Shown here piece by piece: positions 1 through 12,745 of a stretch of DNA of 64,000 bases; the first letter of the stretch is position 1; the number at the start of each line of letters is the position of its first letter. Made by a program: the position numbers and the translations under genes. The notes below the pieces were generated by a model. The model saw only the letters and a list, made by a program, of their open reading frames with translations. It was not told the DNA's origin and did not search any database. Where the stretch lies: NCBI GenBank assembly GCA_013397845.1, contig VZTG01002328.1:361167-425166 (forward strand), in the 5' to 3' direction. Origin of the DNA: Melanocharis versteri (lineage: Eukaryota > Chordata > Aves > Passeriformes > Melanocharitidae).

Positions 1-1356
1 ATAAGATGCCTAAGCTGCAGGGGAATTACAGATTATACATATGCATAGATATGCAAATATGGTTGTGTTTTGTGCTGCAAAACTGATATTACATCCAGCT
101 AAAAATAGTATTAAACAACTGTTCATAGAACAAACCTTAGCTGAACCTTTTCAAATCTTTCTTCTGTTCCTGCCACAGCAAAAAACTCTTTCTTAATTCT
201 TGTTCCATGCCTGTGTTATCTCTGCCTTCTTTTCTGAATAAGTTTTTAAACAAAATGGGTGTTGAATTCAGATTCAGTCTCAGCGTATATAAATTCATGC
301 CCTTCGATACAAGCCATTCCTTGAAGTATTTTTCTTGAAGGCATTTTACTATCCTTCAGTGCTTCTTGGACTTTGTGCTATTTTTTAAGATGGAACTAAT
401 ATTGGAATATAGAACTCCAGTTAGTCTGAAAACTGTAGATCTCTAATGAACACAGTTTGCTTTCAAGTCCTACATGTAATTGCTGTCTTGCCAGCTCATG
501 TTATTTTCTCCTTTGGCTTGTATGCTGCCAGCATGTCACCTCTTATATTCCTTCTTCTTTTTCTATAATATATTGATAAGGGGAAAACAGGGAGGTCCGT
601 AAATTGGCAAAATTCCCTCTAGATTCCTCTGAGAGTTTTTCTCAGTGACACCCTTTGGATTTGCCCTATGGGAATTGATGAAAGGCTGACATGAAAATGC
701 TGTCATTTGCCCTAGAGCTTTTTCCTCAGGCAAAACCCAAGCCAGAAATTTTATTCCTAAGATTTCTGAATACTAGATTTGGAAAACATGCAGATAGAGT
801 GTGTGGTGAGGTATTCAGCTTGGTATTCAAGACCATTTCTTTGTGAGATCCTTTTCAGCTCTGCTAATGTTATTTGCTGGCAAATTTGTATTTTGAATTG
901 ATTCTTATATAAAATTCTTCAAGCAGACAAAATTTGAAGAACATTTTCCATTAGTCCAGACCACTTATAAGCACCAAGAGGAAGTTAGCCTGAATTCCTC
1001 TTAAATGACACTGTCAGCCATTTGAATATCACATAAAGATCACATGAGCACTGCCTGTCTATACCTTAATGAGTGACTAATCCCACATTGTTTCCTGAGT
1101 GTTTATAGATTGCTCCATCCAAACAATGATCATTCAATTTATTAGGAGTTTTTTTTATTGGAGGATTAGCTAATAGCTTCTCCTGAATAGTTCAAAAGAA
1201 AAAGCTGAAGCATAGACTGCTATATAAATAGGATGAATAAAAAGTTATTTACAGCATAGATATTTCCAAACAGAATTCTCAGTTGTGTGTTTTCTCTGAG
1301 CCAGAAAGAGCAAGCAGGTCCTATAAAAGCTCTTATAAGCAATTTGGAAGGATTTT

Positions 1357-1380
1357 TGAAGGAAGGAAGGAAGGGGAAGG
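1357..1380. repeat. GAAG-type purine microsatellite
   Basis: Short run of GAAG/GGAA units, slightly interrupted, purine-only on the + strand. It is an ordinary simple repeat of intronic DNA and nothing suggests function. Confidence 0.7.
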
Positions 1381-4300
1381 TTGGCAATAGTTCAGTTTTA
1401 CTGGCTAGTGGAGGCAGCTGTCTCCTGCTGTTTCACAGTGTGAGATTACATGGTAGGCCCCCAGAGTGACACAACCCAGATTCATCCTGGCACACACCAG
1501 TGGTCATGAAAGAAAGATGTTTATATGGAAGGAAACACTTTACATTTTGTCTGTGGGGATAAAATATATCATCTACCCTAGCCATTCTGATTCTCTAGTG
1601 TTTGTACTACTGTTGCTTCTCTTGACTTTTGCAAAAGATACTGCAGGCATCTCCTCTGCTTTAAAAATGCAATTTTTTTCTTTTCCTGGATCAAAGAAAT
1701 CACAATTGCCTGCTCTTGTTCTGTGAAAGTTGTCACTGGAAAGCTGCATAATCAGCAGGCAGATTTATTTACTTAATTTATCAAAGGCATCAGGGAAAGC
1801 AACAAACAACATGGGTTCTTGTGAATTCTCATGTAAAGGTATTCCCTCTTCCAGATGGTGAGTTTGACCATAAGGCTGAGAACTTGCCACTGAAGGGTTC
1901 CCTTACAAAGCAGCTATGGCCTGGCACAGGAATTCTCAAGGGTATTTACCTCACCAGCTGCTCTGCTGCTCCACCTCTGTGTTGAACCCTCCCTTGTGAA
2001 CTGTTCAGATGGATAAATAGCCCATGTCCCTGTGGACATGGGCTGAGAGATGGATGCTGGGAGAAACTCAGCAGTCCCAGAGGGGCCTGAGCATCTCCCT
2101 GTGTGCAGTGTGAATGATAAACACTGGTACCCAGGGGAAGAGCCTGTCTCCAGACTGTGAGGTCTCCAGCCATGGAACACTGGTTTGCAGAGTGTGCCGT
2201 GGTACACTTTGCTCCTGTGAAAACAGTGGTAAGATAGGCAAAGGGCCCTTAACACCTTTTACTGGTCTTATCCTTATGTGGTGATGGGATGCTGCCTGGC
2301 TGCTTCTCCAGAGATCTGGGAAATACACCTGGTACCCCAAGCTGAGAAGCCAGAAACACTGCTCTCCATCTGTGCCCACTCTTAACTCTACAAGCAGCCC
2401 TTTCAAGTGCAATCAAATAGGTGACTGAGAGACGGGTGCATCTTCCTTGCCAGTCTCACATGGCAGGTCTCAGGACCATTTCCAAGGGCTATCATCATAA
2501 GTCTGTCAGAGCTGGGAGGGAACAGGGAAACAATTCAATTCCTGCTGCAGCCCCAGGGACTGGTGAAGTGAGGATGCCTATGCTAATGATTATATTCCTG
2601 TGACAGCTGCACGGTACAGATCCTTGGCCATGACTAATTGTCTTTCCAGGGAATGCCTGGAGCTCGTTGGGGGATTCTGTGCTTCTCTGATTCCTGATTC
2701 TTCTTGATATCTCCAGACTGAGACAGAGGCAAACCAGGATTCACTTCTTGGGGTGCTTTAGGATGACTAACAGGCAGATAGGCTTAGAAGCAAATGAAAA
2801 ATATGACATGGGGAGGAAGGGAAGAGGAGAGAAGAAAGAAAGTTATTGTAAACCACTATTGGTTGGGAATCTCAGCTCTTCTTCATAGGACAGAAATAGC
2901 CTTCCACTTGGCCACCCCCAAAACCATGTAAGGCTGCAGGGAGGAAACCAAAAGGAGACAGTCACAGAGCAGACTGTGAATCAGGATTCTAACTGATCTC
3001 TTTAGAGTGCCCTGGCATTTACCAGCAGAGCCATGTTTTGCTAACAGTTTCGGTGGAGTATTGCTTCAGGTAGCCCATAAGAACCCCTTCAACAAAGCAG
3101 GAAAGCCCTCAGTTTCTCAGAGGACACAGAGCAGGGCAGATATCAAATCTCTTGGGAAGCTGCTTGCCCTTAGAGGTCTGATCTCACATGGGCATCACTT
3201 CCAGGGCTGCAGCCTTGACAATACATAAGAGACTCCAGCATTTCCCACAAGTGGAAACCAAGGGAGCCTCTGAGAACCTCTGAGGCCAAAAGTGATTCCA
3301 TCAGCTTTTGATGAAGCAGTGCCTGTAGTTAAAGAGCACACAGGTGTGCGATGCCATGCAGGAAATGACAGCGCAGTAAAACTTTTTAACTGTGCTGCTG
3401 AACATGTCTAAATGGCCTTGACACCTGATTGAAACAGGAAAGGCAACTGTTATGCAGCACCAGTGGCAATGCCTGTTGAAGAAACTCTGAAAAACAAAGC
3501 TATAGACATCTGCAGCATACTGTGATTTTTTTATTATTTCACTTCTGCATTCTCCTTTTCAATCCTACCCCATAGTTGATAGTGCAAAAAAATGCACTGA
3601 TGTTTACTCCTGAGATGTATCTGGGCAGCATCTAGAGGAGCTGTGGCCAGTGGCTGTGTCATACTTTCTGACAAGGTTGTGCCATCCCTGTCACTGGCAG
3701 TGGCACCATCAGCTGCCCGTCTGATGAGTCCATGGCCACCAAGATCCATCTGCCCTCTGCCCTTGGTCGCCAGCATGGTAAAATGGAAAGCTGACCCAGG
3801 GATGAGCATCACAGGCATGGCAGGGGCAGGCTGGCAGCACAGAACTTCACAGGCTGATTGGGGTGCAACAGAGCCTTCAGGCTGACAGGGAGCCCCGGGA
3901 GGCAGGTGCATACTGGGAATATCCCAGTTTTGAGAGGAGAAACATGGAGACGATTAAACTAAACAGCAAACGTGCAGGAGTATTTCTGTCTGATCTGGCA
4001 GCATGTGACAGGCATGCTGTGAGGATATCACCTCACTGTGTGCAGAGGCAGAAGGTTTGCTGCCTGTCTCCCCTGAATCTGCAGGGTACAGAGAAAAGGA
4101 GGGGACAGTGAATTGCTGTAAAGCTAGAGGGGTGCTGGCAGGGGACAGCTCAGCATCCATGCCATTCAGTGCAAGCATCCAGGCTGCACCTCATTCCAAC
4201 ACAAGATTTGTTTCCTGGATAGGGCCTTTGCCTCACACAGGGTTAAATCCCACTGCAGTCTGAGCAGTGGGGCCGAGCAGCTGTACCCCAGGGGTGAGGG

Positions 4301-4404
4301 CAGTTAATAGGGGAGCAGGCTGCATCAGGGATTTCTTTAGGTCACCCTGCCTTCTCCTCATTAAACCTGGACCTAGTACAACCTAGTCCTGTCATCTCCC
4401 CCCA
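1381..4404. other. Unique intron sequence, no gene seen
   Basis: No recognisable gene or repeat family. The parts near 1.9-2.6 kb and 3.6-3.9 kb are somewhat more GC-rich than their surroundings and carry overlapping ORFs of about 60-125 codons on both strands, which is what mild GC enrichment produces by chance. None of the translations resembles a family I know. A purine-rich tract sits at 2811-2843. Confidence 0.6.
2811..2843. repeat. Purine-rich tract
   Basis: Uninterrupted run of A and G on the + strand, rich in GGAAG and GAGAA units. Low-complexity sequence; no coding or structural role can be inferred. Confidence 0.6.
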
Positions 4405-4445
4405 CCAGTGGTTCACAAACCGGAGGTCTGCAGTTTGCACATGTC
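4405..4445 (+). repeat. Possible hAT (Charlie-like) terminal end
   Basis: The sequence beginning at about 4407 with CAGTGGTTCACAAACC followed by GGAGGTCTGCAG resembles the terminal inverted repeat of ancient vertebrate hAT-Charlie DNA transposons, which typically begin CAGTGGTTCTCAAAC followed by a GGTC-rich stretch. I do not see the matching inverted end nearby or an 8-bp target duplication, so at best this is a fragment of an old nonautonomous element. A chance match over about 30 bp is a real alternative. Confidence 0.25.
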
Positions 4446-7400
4446 AGGAAAGGAAGGAAAGTGCTGGGTATGACTGGTTACAGTCGGGGAATTCACAAAG
4501 TAGCTAAATTCAGATGGCCATAAAAATTTAGATGACCATAAAATGCTGCTGTAATACGACTCATGGCCATTTGAGAAGGATCACCCAGTCATAGAAGATG
4601 CCGGGGAATGCTTTATAGGTCGTAATGAAACAGATGTAATCATTTTGTTTATGCTCATAAAGTGCCTTGCTTTATGTTATAGGAAGTAAAGCAGTTATTT
4701 TTCTGATATCTTAAATACTGCAAAGTAAAATTAAATACAAGGATTTGGTTGGGGGTTTTTTTTGTCTTTGTAGGGTATGCTTATTCTGGAAATAAGCCTT
4801 TTAGTGTCTCTTATAATGAAAGATTCCCCAGTGGGATCTGTCCTCACATGGATCTCATCTCAGTGACACAGATGGGGATGCTGCACTCATAATTTAAAGT
4901 AAATTAAGTCCAGACTTTTGACTGCTGGTAAATTGCCAGAACCGTGCTTAGTTGGATAAGTTTTGGTCACTGCTGTGCTCCAGAATGCGTTTCAGTTTCC
5001 TTTTGCACATTAAACCTTAATGGTCCCATCAAAAATGATTTGATTGGAAAATTAAGTGTTGGCTGTTTTTTTCTTCCTAGAATAAGGAATTAAAACTGAA
5101 GGGATTTGTTTGTTTCTTCAGAACAAAAGGAATAAGCATTAGCATGTACTGCTAAGGCAGTAAGTATTCCTGCTAAAGACACTTTTTCAAGTATTCAGGC
5201 ACACCTAATAAAAAGGCACACAAGAAGTGAAATAGAACAATCTGTTGTTATTTAACATGGCAAATACTGTTGAGATACAAACACAGTTAAGTTTTCTCTG
5301 GTAACTAAGCAACAGAAGAAAATACCACTTATCCGAATTGCTGTTTATTCTACTGATTTTTAGCTCTGCAGTAGTGATTTTCATCCTCTACACCTCAAAC
5401 ACAGAAAGAACAACTGTTTATGGTATGGCTAAATTGTTTAATATAGTGTTTGATGCAGGGGCAAATTAGGCATCAGAATAAATGTCTAGGACTGCTCCAA
5501 CTAGCCATTAATGACTTGATCTTCTCACAAGTGCTTCACTAGATTATGTAACATAAGCAGGCGTCCTCTACAGACTTAGGCAATTGCAATAAAATGGACT
5601 ACATGAGGCATGAAATCAGAATAATTTCATTTTTCCAAAGAATGCAAATGGTCTCTTATTCATGTGTATCATCCTAAGGACTTTTTAGATAAAGCACATG
5701 GTAACAATGTAGTCTTTGACACTTCTAAACCGAAGATTTTTTCTAGAGCCGTATATATTATCATCAGATGGATAATTTCATTATGGTGAAAATCTGTAGC
5801 AAGTGCTCAGAGCCATAGTCAGACTGGACTCACATATGGCTCTGCACTTGCATATGCACATACTTGTTGTGCACGCTGTCTAAATGAACAGCAGATGAAC
5901 ATAACTTTTCCAAATCTCAAGCATCTAAATTTGTAGCTGAAGATTTGCAAAAGCTGTGGGACTGGAAGAAAGGAGGTAAAAGCAAATTGCAAACTTTGGG
6001 GTGGGAATCCCAGAGGAACTCAGAAGACCGAAAGACATTGACTGAGCCAAACTCCGTGCAGCAAGAACAGTTAAGTCCCACATGCTTGGGAACAACATGT
6101 CCACCAGTAATAAGGGTTTGGTTTCTCCATTCCGCTTATTATAAGCCTCAGCTATCTGTGCGAGAAAGAATGATGTCTGTGAAGCATAATGGAGCAGCTT
6201 CTGAAATAATTTCTTAGAAGCAATGGGCATAAACAGCACCCAGATACTATGGAGTAAACTGGGGTAAAACTCAAGCTCTGTTAAATCGCTGCCAAAAGCA
6301 TCCTCAGTTTCAACGATACCAGGATGTTCACCAAAGGTCTTTTATAAAAGAGTAGATGAATTGTAGGCAGGTTGGAAACCTTTAGCACAGGTGCCAGTGG
6401 CACCTAAACATTCTTCCAGAATAACTAACTCTGAGGAATTGTCTCCTGTTTGGAAGGTATTCTGGGGGCCTCCTTGCCTGCCTTGTACTGGAGCAAGACC
6501 TGGGGAGAAGTTCCAATGAGTAAGGGAGAAAGGAGTTAGGATTTTCTTCACACAAGAAAAAGGCATGTCCTCTCAGTCGTGGGGTTCTGAAATATCAGCT
6601 GGATTTGAGTGTGCTGACTGAAAGGTATACCTTGCTCCTGCAGAAAGGTATTAGATTGGTCAGCCGCCAACTCCTGAGGAATGAACTCTGTGAGATTATT
6701 TACATTCATCCTAGTTAATCAAGCAGTGGTTATACAGCACTTTAAACATGGAAAGCACTCCTATAAATATTTGGTATTATCGTATAATTACACTACCTCA
6801 TCTCAATTAAATGCACAAATGGGCCTGTAAGTGAATTGTTACCAGAATTATTTCAGATGTAGGTATCTCGGTCGATGCTGACCATCCTCAAGTTTGGTAT
6901 GTGAACCTGGAGCAAAATGAGTGCTATTGATTTTGGAAATACTGGAGAGCCACTGTCTTATCAGAATGAATGTCTCTTTCCCTAGAACCGAAATACATTT
7001 TTTCCCAAATACAAATGTAGGCAATTTTTTATTTCCATTTGTCTTGCACCTTGGACATCTCTTGTGGGCAGCACAAGGAGTAGCCTGGTTTTCTGTTTGT
7101 TTTTTTACTTTATTGCCTTCCCTCATTAATATAATGGGAAAAGAATGTCACTTGTGGTCTTGTCTCAGATTCACATCCTTCAGGGTTATGCTTTACCAAT
7201 AGTCTATTTACTGTGCTGTGTGATGCACTGAAATAAATTCAAACAATTAAATGTTGAAAAATTCTCTACTTCCTCCAAAGGTTAAGACGTTAAGACTCAA
7301 ATAACTATATATGTTGCCATCTGATTATCAGTGATATAGTGCTTCTCACACTATTGTATTAATTCTGCACATAAGCTTCTTTGAATCAGCATTGACAACC

Positions 7401-7497
7401 CAAGCAGTGGTCTGTCTTCACGAAAAATAAAAAGAGAGAGAGTAAAAGAGTAATTTTAAAATAAAATATTTTGATATTGCTTTTTAATAATATATTT
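4446..7497. other. Unique AT-rich intron sequence, no gene seen
   Basis: AT-rich sequence with only short chance ORFs on both strands (largest about 104 codons near 6.0 kb, in several overlapping frames). There are no splice-flanked coding blocks, simple repeats of note or recognisable transposon pieces. Confidence 0.6.
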
Positions 7498-7917
7498 CAT
7501 AGAATCACACACTGAAAGAATGGTTTGGGTTGGAAGGGACCTTAAAGATCATCCCGTTCCAATTCCCTGCCACAGGCAGGGACACCTTCCACTAGACGAG
7601 GTTGCTAAAAGCCCCATCCAGTCTGGCCTTGAACACTTCCAGGGATGGGGCATTGACAACTTTTCTGGGCAACCTCTTCCAGTGTCTCACCATGCTTATT
7701 ATGAATAATTTCTTCCTCTTATCTAATTAAAACCTGCCCTCTTTCCGTGTGAAGCCATAACTGCTTGTCTTACATGCCCTTGTAAGAAGTCCCTCTCCAG
7801 CTTTCTGGTAGGCCTCCTACAGGTCCTGGAAGGCCACAATAAGATCTCCCTGAAGCCTTCTCTTCCCCAGGCTGAACAACCTCAACTCTCTCAGTCTGAC
7901 TTCACAGGAGGGGTTTA
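7498..7917 (-). mobile_element. CR1 LINE 3' fragment, reverse orientation
   Basis: On the + strand this starts with the reverse complement of the CR1 3' terminus (CATAGAATCA, then a TTTGGGTTGGAAGGGACCTT core). It runs through the familiar CR1 blocks with words such as CATCCAGTCTGGCCTTGAAC, CAGGGATGGGGCAT and GGCAACCTCTTCCAGTGTCTCACCA, then the AGGCTGAACAACCTCAACTC block near its far end. The insertion is therefore minus-strand and 5'-truncated, the usual CR1 fate, keeping mostly 3' UTR and the very end of ORF2. No intact reading frame survives. CR1 is the main LINE of birds and reptiles, which helps place the organism. Confidence 0.9.
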
Positions 7918-10900
7918 ATAGTCTTCTAACTGCAAAATCTCTAAGAAACTCAGTTACATCTGAGTTTTTCTCCACAAAAAAGAGAACTATGAAATTGTAG
8001 GGTCTTTTTGTGGAGTGGGTGGAGTGTGGGTTTTTATTTGGTTTTACTCTTCTAGTGAAATAGGAAACTTTAATGGACTAACTTGATTTATTAGACAAAG
8101 TAGTTACTTTACTAGATGGCAGTATTGTTAACACACTTTCCGTTCCTGCCACTTTTCCCTTTTTTGTCGGGTCCTCTCAATTCTTCACTCTTTTTCATCT
8201 ATTTTCGTATCAATTAAATCCTCTTTGGGAACATGGATAGGCAGTTTTTGTATATTTGTAGAGCACCAGCAGAAGACTGTAGTTGACTGAATGCAATCAC
8301 AACCGAAATAATAACATTCACATCTTCTCTTTCAGGTTCGTTGACATCAATTTACCCCACAATAAACCTAAGACATTTTCCAGTGTAGAACTCTATACTA
8401 CTTCTTCCAATATCTTTCTGGAATAACTGTATATAAGAGTCACAACCTGGACTCACATAAAAATGTGAATTTCCGCCAAAACAATACCAGAACCCCAAAA
8501 TATAAAAACCCTTTAAATCAGGAACTACCTCTGACTGTGTCTGTATGGCATTTGCTGACAATAGGCCTCCAGTGAGGGTGTCTGAAGTGGAATTACATAA
8601 TGCATATATATATAAAATGGAATGTGTCATTACTGCAGTGTTAAGCTATATTTGGAAGCCACTACAACAAAGCACTTTCTCCCATTTTTTTCTTCTATTT
8701 CACTATCAGAAAAAAGTGTCTTTGATATATGAATCATTTTATGAGACCATCTTTATATTTTAATAACTGCTAATTTGCACACCTAACATCAATTGCTGGT
8801 GCAATTAATTGTGGATGCAAATCAGAATGTTTAGCTGTCTAATCACCTGATTGTGCCTATAAATCAGTGACAGTAATTATGTGTGTAAATGTTCATTTCA
8901 GCCTGCAATTAATTTGGCCAAAATTGAAAGGACAGAAAAAAAATACCACTCTAGGCTGAAATTTGGTCCCCAGTGTGTAAAAACAGAAAGTATCTTCCTC
9001 TTCTATGTCTTGTGTTTAAATTTCAGAGAGCTAAGTAGACAAAGAGCAATGATTCCCCAGTCCCCAATAACTCACTGCCAGTGTTTCACAATAAAGTGCA
9101 ATGGGAGAGGAAATATTTCCATACGGGTTCATTAATCACAGCATATTTGCCATGCACAACCACTCTGCAGAGCAGGTAAAGAACCCTAGGGGTCCTCACC
9201 TGCCACAGTATGTCATTTTTGTAATAGGAAAAGTATTTTTTGTACAAATGCTGTAGAACTGAAGTTGCAGATGGCTCCACTGGCAGAGCTAGAGCCTCCT
9301 GGCACAACTTTCAGCAGCACAGCTCCTTTAGGAATTTATAGCAAGGGTTAGTCATACCTTAAAAGAAGGATGCTGAAGATGCTGTCTGCTCCCACTATGT
9401 GCAATATTCCAAGGTGTGCCCCTTGGGAGGACATGTTAGGCAGGACAAACAAACCCCACCCAAACAATAAACTGCAGAAGGAAATACAAGCCTTACCTGT
9501 CCCTGTTGTGCTGCAGGACTTTAATGAGAGGTCTAGGAACAATTAAATGGATTGTGACTGAGAACCTGTGGGTCCAATGGACCCCATTAAAAAAACCATT
9601 CAGCAAAAGATGCCTTTCCAGCCCAGTGGCTTTCAGATCTGGGCAGCAGGCCATTTCACTTTACCTAACCCCAAGGATACCAGAGAGCCACAGTTATCCC
9701 ATCACACTCTGACCCATCTAGACCTGCTCAGTGTTTTGCATGAGAGTTACAGTTGGTGTCTTGTTTACTGTACCTCCGTGGTTTCAATCTCTGAGCAGTT
9801 CATTGCTGCTCCACTCCCACATGGGACTTTGATAAAATTCAAAGCCACCTGGTGTGATTTTAATTTAAATGTGAGTTTAATGTGTTTTCCTTTTATATTG
9901 CTATGATGTGCATTGTCAAGAGAAATGCTGCAGGCTCAGATCTGTCCTCTCAGCTGTTTCTCTGTGCTACTCCCCGGTTTTGTCTAGTGAATATTCCTGA
10001 ATAAAAACTGCTGCTCTGCAGTAGAGTGTGCATTGGGTACAAGGGCGCACTGGATCATTCTTCAAGGGGGCAACCAAGTCCTGGGCTCTTTGCCAGTCAG
10101 AGGCCAAAAGTCTTCTCAGCAGCATGAGACACCTCCAGAGTTACAGCTGAACAGAGTAGAGATTAAAGGTTGCATGCAACCTGTGTAAAAAGAGATTTCA
10201 CAATCCACGATGCTCCACCAGTTATGAAAATGGTTTTAGGACAAGAACTTGTGGAAAGAAGAAATACTGAAATACTTTATCCTAACTAATTAAAAAAACA
10301 TATATTGAAAGTGGTTAAAATTTACTAAACTTTTTCTAATTATGAAATAGGATCTCAGTTTAAAAAAATGCTGTGAAAACATATTAAAAATATCATAAGA
10401 AAATGCTGTCAGGAACAGGATATGAAAGATACCTCAAGAAAAAAAGAAACAAAGATCCACATCAGTTAGTAGCCCACCAGGGCATTCCAGTAGGACACAA
10501 GGCACCCTGAAGCAAGACAACTCCTTAATCTCAAAATTTTTCATTAAGTGAGACTGGGGTTTTTTTTCCACCTGCCTTAATTAGTTTGGTACTAAAATTG
10601 TAGGAACAGTGCAGGAGCTGTTAGATCTGAATAACTGAGATAGGATCAGAATAATCTGAGATCAGATCAGAATAACAGAGCGTATCAAAGGCCACCCAGA
10701 GTGATCACTGTGCTGTGACTCAGGTGTGTCACGGGAGGTTGCTGCAAGCTCTGCAAGGGTCACCACAGGCATCATAGCATCAGGGTACTGTCCTTCAGAA
10801 GACACCCCTTGCTTCCTAAAACCACTTATTACTCCTGCACCCACCAAAATCTACCTAATGTGGCGGTTGCCAGGTGTTTTTCCTGCTGATTGCACAGGCC

Positions 10901-11640
10901 ACGAGCTCTGACAGTCTTTGCCTATTGCTCCCTTTATCTGCTGGGTACTACTGGGAGCAGCAGCAGCCTGTTGGGTTCCTGGCTCCTGCTGCTTCTTACT
11001 GCTACTGCTGCATGGGAGCTACCGTAGTGAGTCATTTCTAATCTCCAAGGGAACCCACAGCCAGATCTCCATGCCTCCTAAAATAGGAACTCACATCTAC
11101 ATCTTCTCTCCACCTAAAATAATCAAATGATGAGGAAAAAAACACTATATATTTGGCAGCATCTGAAATATGGTACTCAGTGCATTAGATGGGTGGAAAA
11201 GCAGGACAATAAGCTCAGCCATAGCAGGGCTCCAGGCTAAGACCACCCCAGACTTGCAGTGCAGGTGGTCTTCCAAGTCCTGATAGAGCCATGCGGAAGG
11301 TGATTAGTTCTTTGCAGGTTCTCATTTACGAGTCAGCTTTGGTCCCCTCATTATTAGAAAAACCTCTGAGGAAGGCCATATAATCAAGGTATAACCCGTA
11401 TATTTCAAATTAGAAAACTGGGTACTTGAAAGAAATACTATTTAACAAATAAGACAATGCTAAGCTTTTTTAACAGCCTTATAAAGGCTGGTCTTGTTTT
11501 CAGTTTAGTTTACTCTTAGCACATCAACTATTATAAATTCAAATACAACAATCTTTTAAAATAAGTGTTCAGTATTTTGAAGTACATTGAATAAAATGTT
11601 ATTTGCAAGCAGAAGTATAGCCTGTAAAATATCATTCTGT
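7918..11640. other. Unique intron sequence before the XKR4 exon
   Basis: AT-rich sequence with no recognisable gene. Scattered ORFs up to about 112 codons (for example near 9.6-9.9 kb) show no known domain and no splice context. A degenerate tandem lies at 10624-10676. Confidence 0.6.
10624..10676. repeat. Degenerate GATCAGAATAA tandem
   Basis: Three imperfect copies of GATC(A/T)GAATAA begin near 10624, 10643 and 10665, with GAGAT linkers between them. The copies have diverged by several substitutions. This looks like local slippage or duplication; no function is inferred. Confidence 0.5.
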
Positions 11641-11670
11641 GCTTCTATAACCACTCTCATTCATTTCCAG
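11641..11670 (+). promoter_or_regulatory. XKR4: XKR4 intron 1 splice acceptor
   Basis: A pyrimidine-rich run ending TCATTTCCAG precedes the exon; the AG at 11669-11670 is followed directly by in-frame XKR4 coding sequence. A YTNAY-type branch-point candidate (CTCAT at about 11656) lies only about 14 bases upstream and is probably too close, so the true branch point is not assigned. Confidence 0.85.
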
Positions 11671-11870
11671 GTATTTTCACACTATGTACTTGGGTATTCG
11701 GAGTCGACAGAGTGGAGAGAATGACAGATGGCGGTTTTATTGGAAAATGGTGTATGAGTATGCAGATGTGAGTATGCTGCATTTGCTAGCCACCTTTCTG
11801 GAAAGTGCACCACAGCTGGTCCTGCAACTCTGTATTGTTGTACAGACTCGTACACTCCAGGCTCTCCAAG
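11671..11870 (+). CDS. XKR4: XKR4 internal coding exon (exon 2)
   Basis: XKR4 is a multi-pass plasma-membrane protein of the XK/XKR family. It exposes phosphatidylserine after caspase cleavage in apoptotic cells and is best known from neural tissue. The exon is 200 bp: one base completing a codon from exon 1, 66 full codons, and one base opening the next codon. The translation begins YFHTMYLGIRSRQSGEN and runs through a WRFYWKMVYEY segment to the family hallmark FLESAPQLVLQL, part of a hydrophobic membrane helix, and ends QTRTLQALQ. It is flanked by TTTCCAG and GTAGGG splice signals. The 200-bp length and phases match exon 2 of the three-exon mammalian gene as I recall it. The product is partial here because exons 1 and 3 are outside the window. 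No frameshift or stop interrupts it. Other XKR paralogues share the ESAPQL region, but the upstream stretch is characteristic of XKR4. Confidence 0.96.
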
Positions 11871-11876
11871 GTAGGG
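11871..11876 (+). promoter_or_regulatory. XKR4: XKR4 intron 2 splice donor
   Basis: The exon ends CTCCAAG and the intron begins GTAGGG, a good match to the AAG|GTRRGN donor consensus. If this site were not used, translation would run on for about 16 residues to the TAA that follows codon ATG at 11915-11917, so intron retention would truncate the protein. Confidence 0.9.
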
Positions 11877-12683
11877 GTTCATTTAATCTATTTATTTTTT
11901 ATAATTTTTGGAAGATGTAATTTCCACACATACATATTTATCCTTCTTTCAAACTACTGTGTGCCTTGTAGTCCTGGCACAAAAGCAGATCTTGCCTGCA
12001 AGCTGCTATTTAGCTGTTAACAATAACTCTGTCAAGAAAGACTGTGTTATTAGAGGTTTTTTTAGCCTTTCTTAATGGCCCTGGGTTGTGGGTAGGATTT
12101 ATAATGTTTTGCTTTCTGCATGTGCTTGTAATAGAAGAGCTCTTCTGATTATCCACTGGGCCAATGTGAAAATTGCATCAATCAAATTATTGCTCTTCTC
12201 CCTATGCTTTTTCTGTGAATGTTCAAAACCCTGCAAACTGCAGTAATGAGGTTCATATGGCATTATGCAAAACAGGAGATGGCACAGGAGATAACAGCAA
12301 TTCTGTGAAGAAAATGCCAATGTTTATGCCCATCAGTTCTTGTCCGTGGTTAGCTGAAATAATACAAATCATCTCTCAAGCAGTACTCATTCCTTCACAC
12401 TCTGGGTTTCCTTCTAAGGTTGATGCTTTCAGCAAGTGTGGTTACTTCTCTAAAATGGTAAATGCATGCATACATCCTGCTATATGGCTTTGTCAGTCGG
12501 TGATACAGATATCAGAATATCTCATTCACTATTGCTTTTTTCATGCTGCTTTTGGCTACCTGACAGCTGTCCTTTTGTATTGTGCCATTGTTTTTCCTTA
12601 TGGCTGCACGTGGACAGAATCTTTTAGCAAGGGAATGAAGTGAGTGAGGACTTGGGATCCAGAAGCTGACAAAAATGCCATGA

Positions 12684-12745
12684 GGCAGTGAGGAGTGAAG
12701 GAAAGAGGGGAGAATCAGAAGGACAGAGGGAGGAAGGAAATGCAG
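12684..12745. repeat. Purine-rich low-complexity tract
   Basis: A/G-dominated sequence with AGGAA and GAGGG units, broken by a few pyrimidines. No structure beyond low complexity is seen. Confidence 0.5.

Larger units (their letters stand above)
1..11670 (+). other. XKR4: XKR4 intron 1, 3' portion
   Basis: This is the sequence upstream of the recognised XKR4 exon, so by inference it is the 3' part of intron 1; the first coding exon is not in the window. It is AT-rich and CpG-poor, with stop codons frequent in every frame. The ORFs seen here, all under about 126 codons, have no recognisable domain, no consistent splice signals and no conserved-looking composition. Repeats found within it are listed separately: a purine microsatellite, a possible hAT end, one reverse CR1 and a degenerate tandem. 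XKR4 introns are known to be very large in vertebrates, which fits a gene-poor stretch of this size. Confidence 0.8.

Noticed and set aside
12173..12643. 156-codon plus-strand ORF shortly after XKR4 exon 2
   Set aside because: No recognisable domain, no splice acceptor and donor framing it, and ordinary AT-rich intron composition; it does not resemble the XKR4 C-terminal exon.
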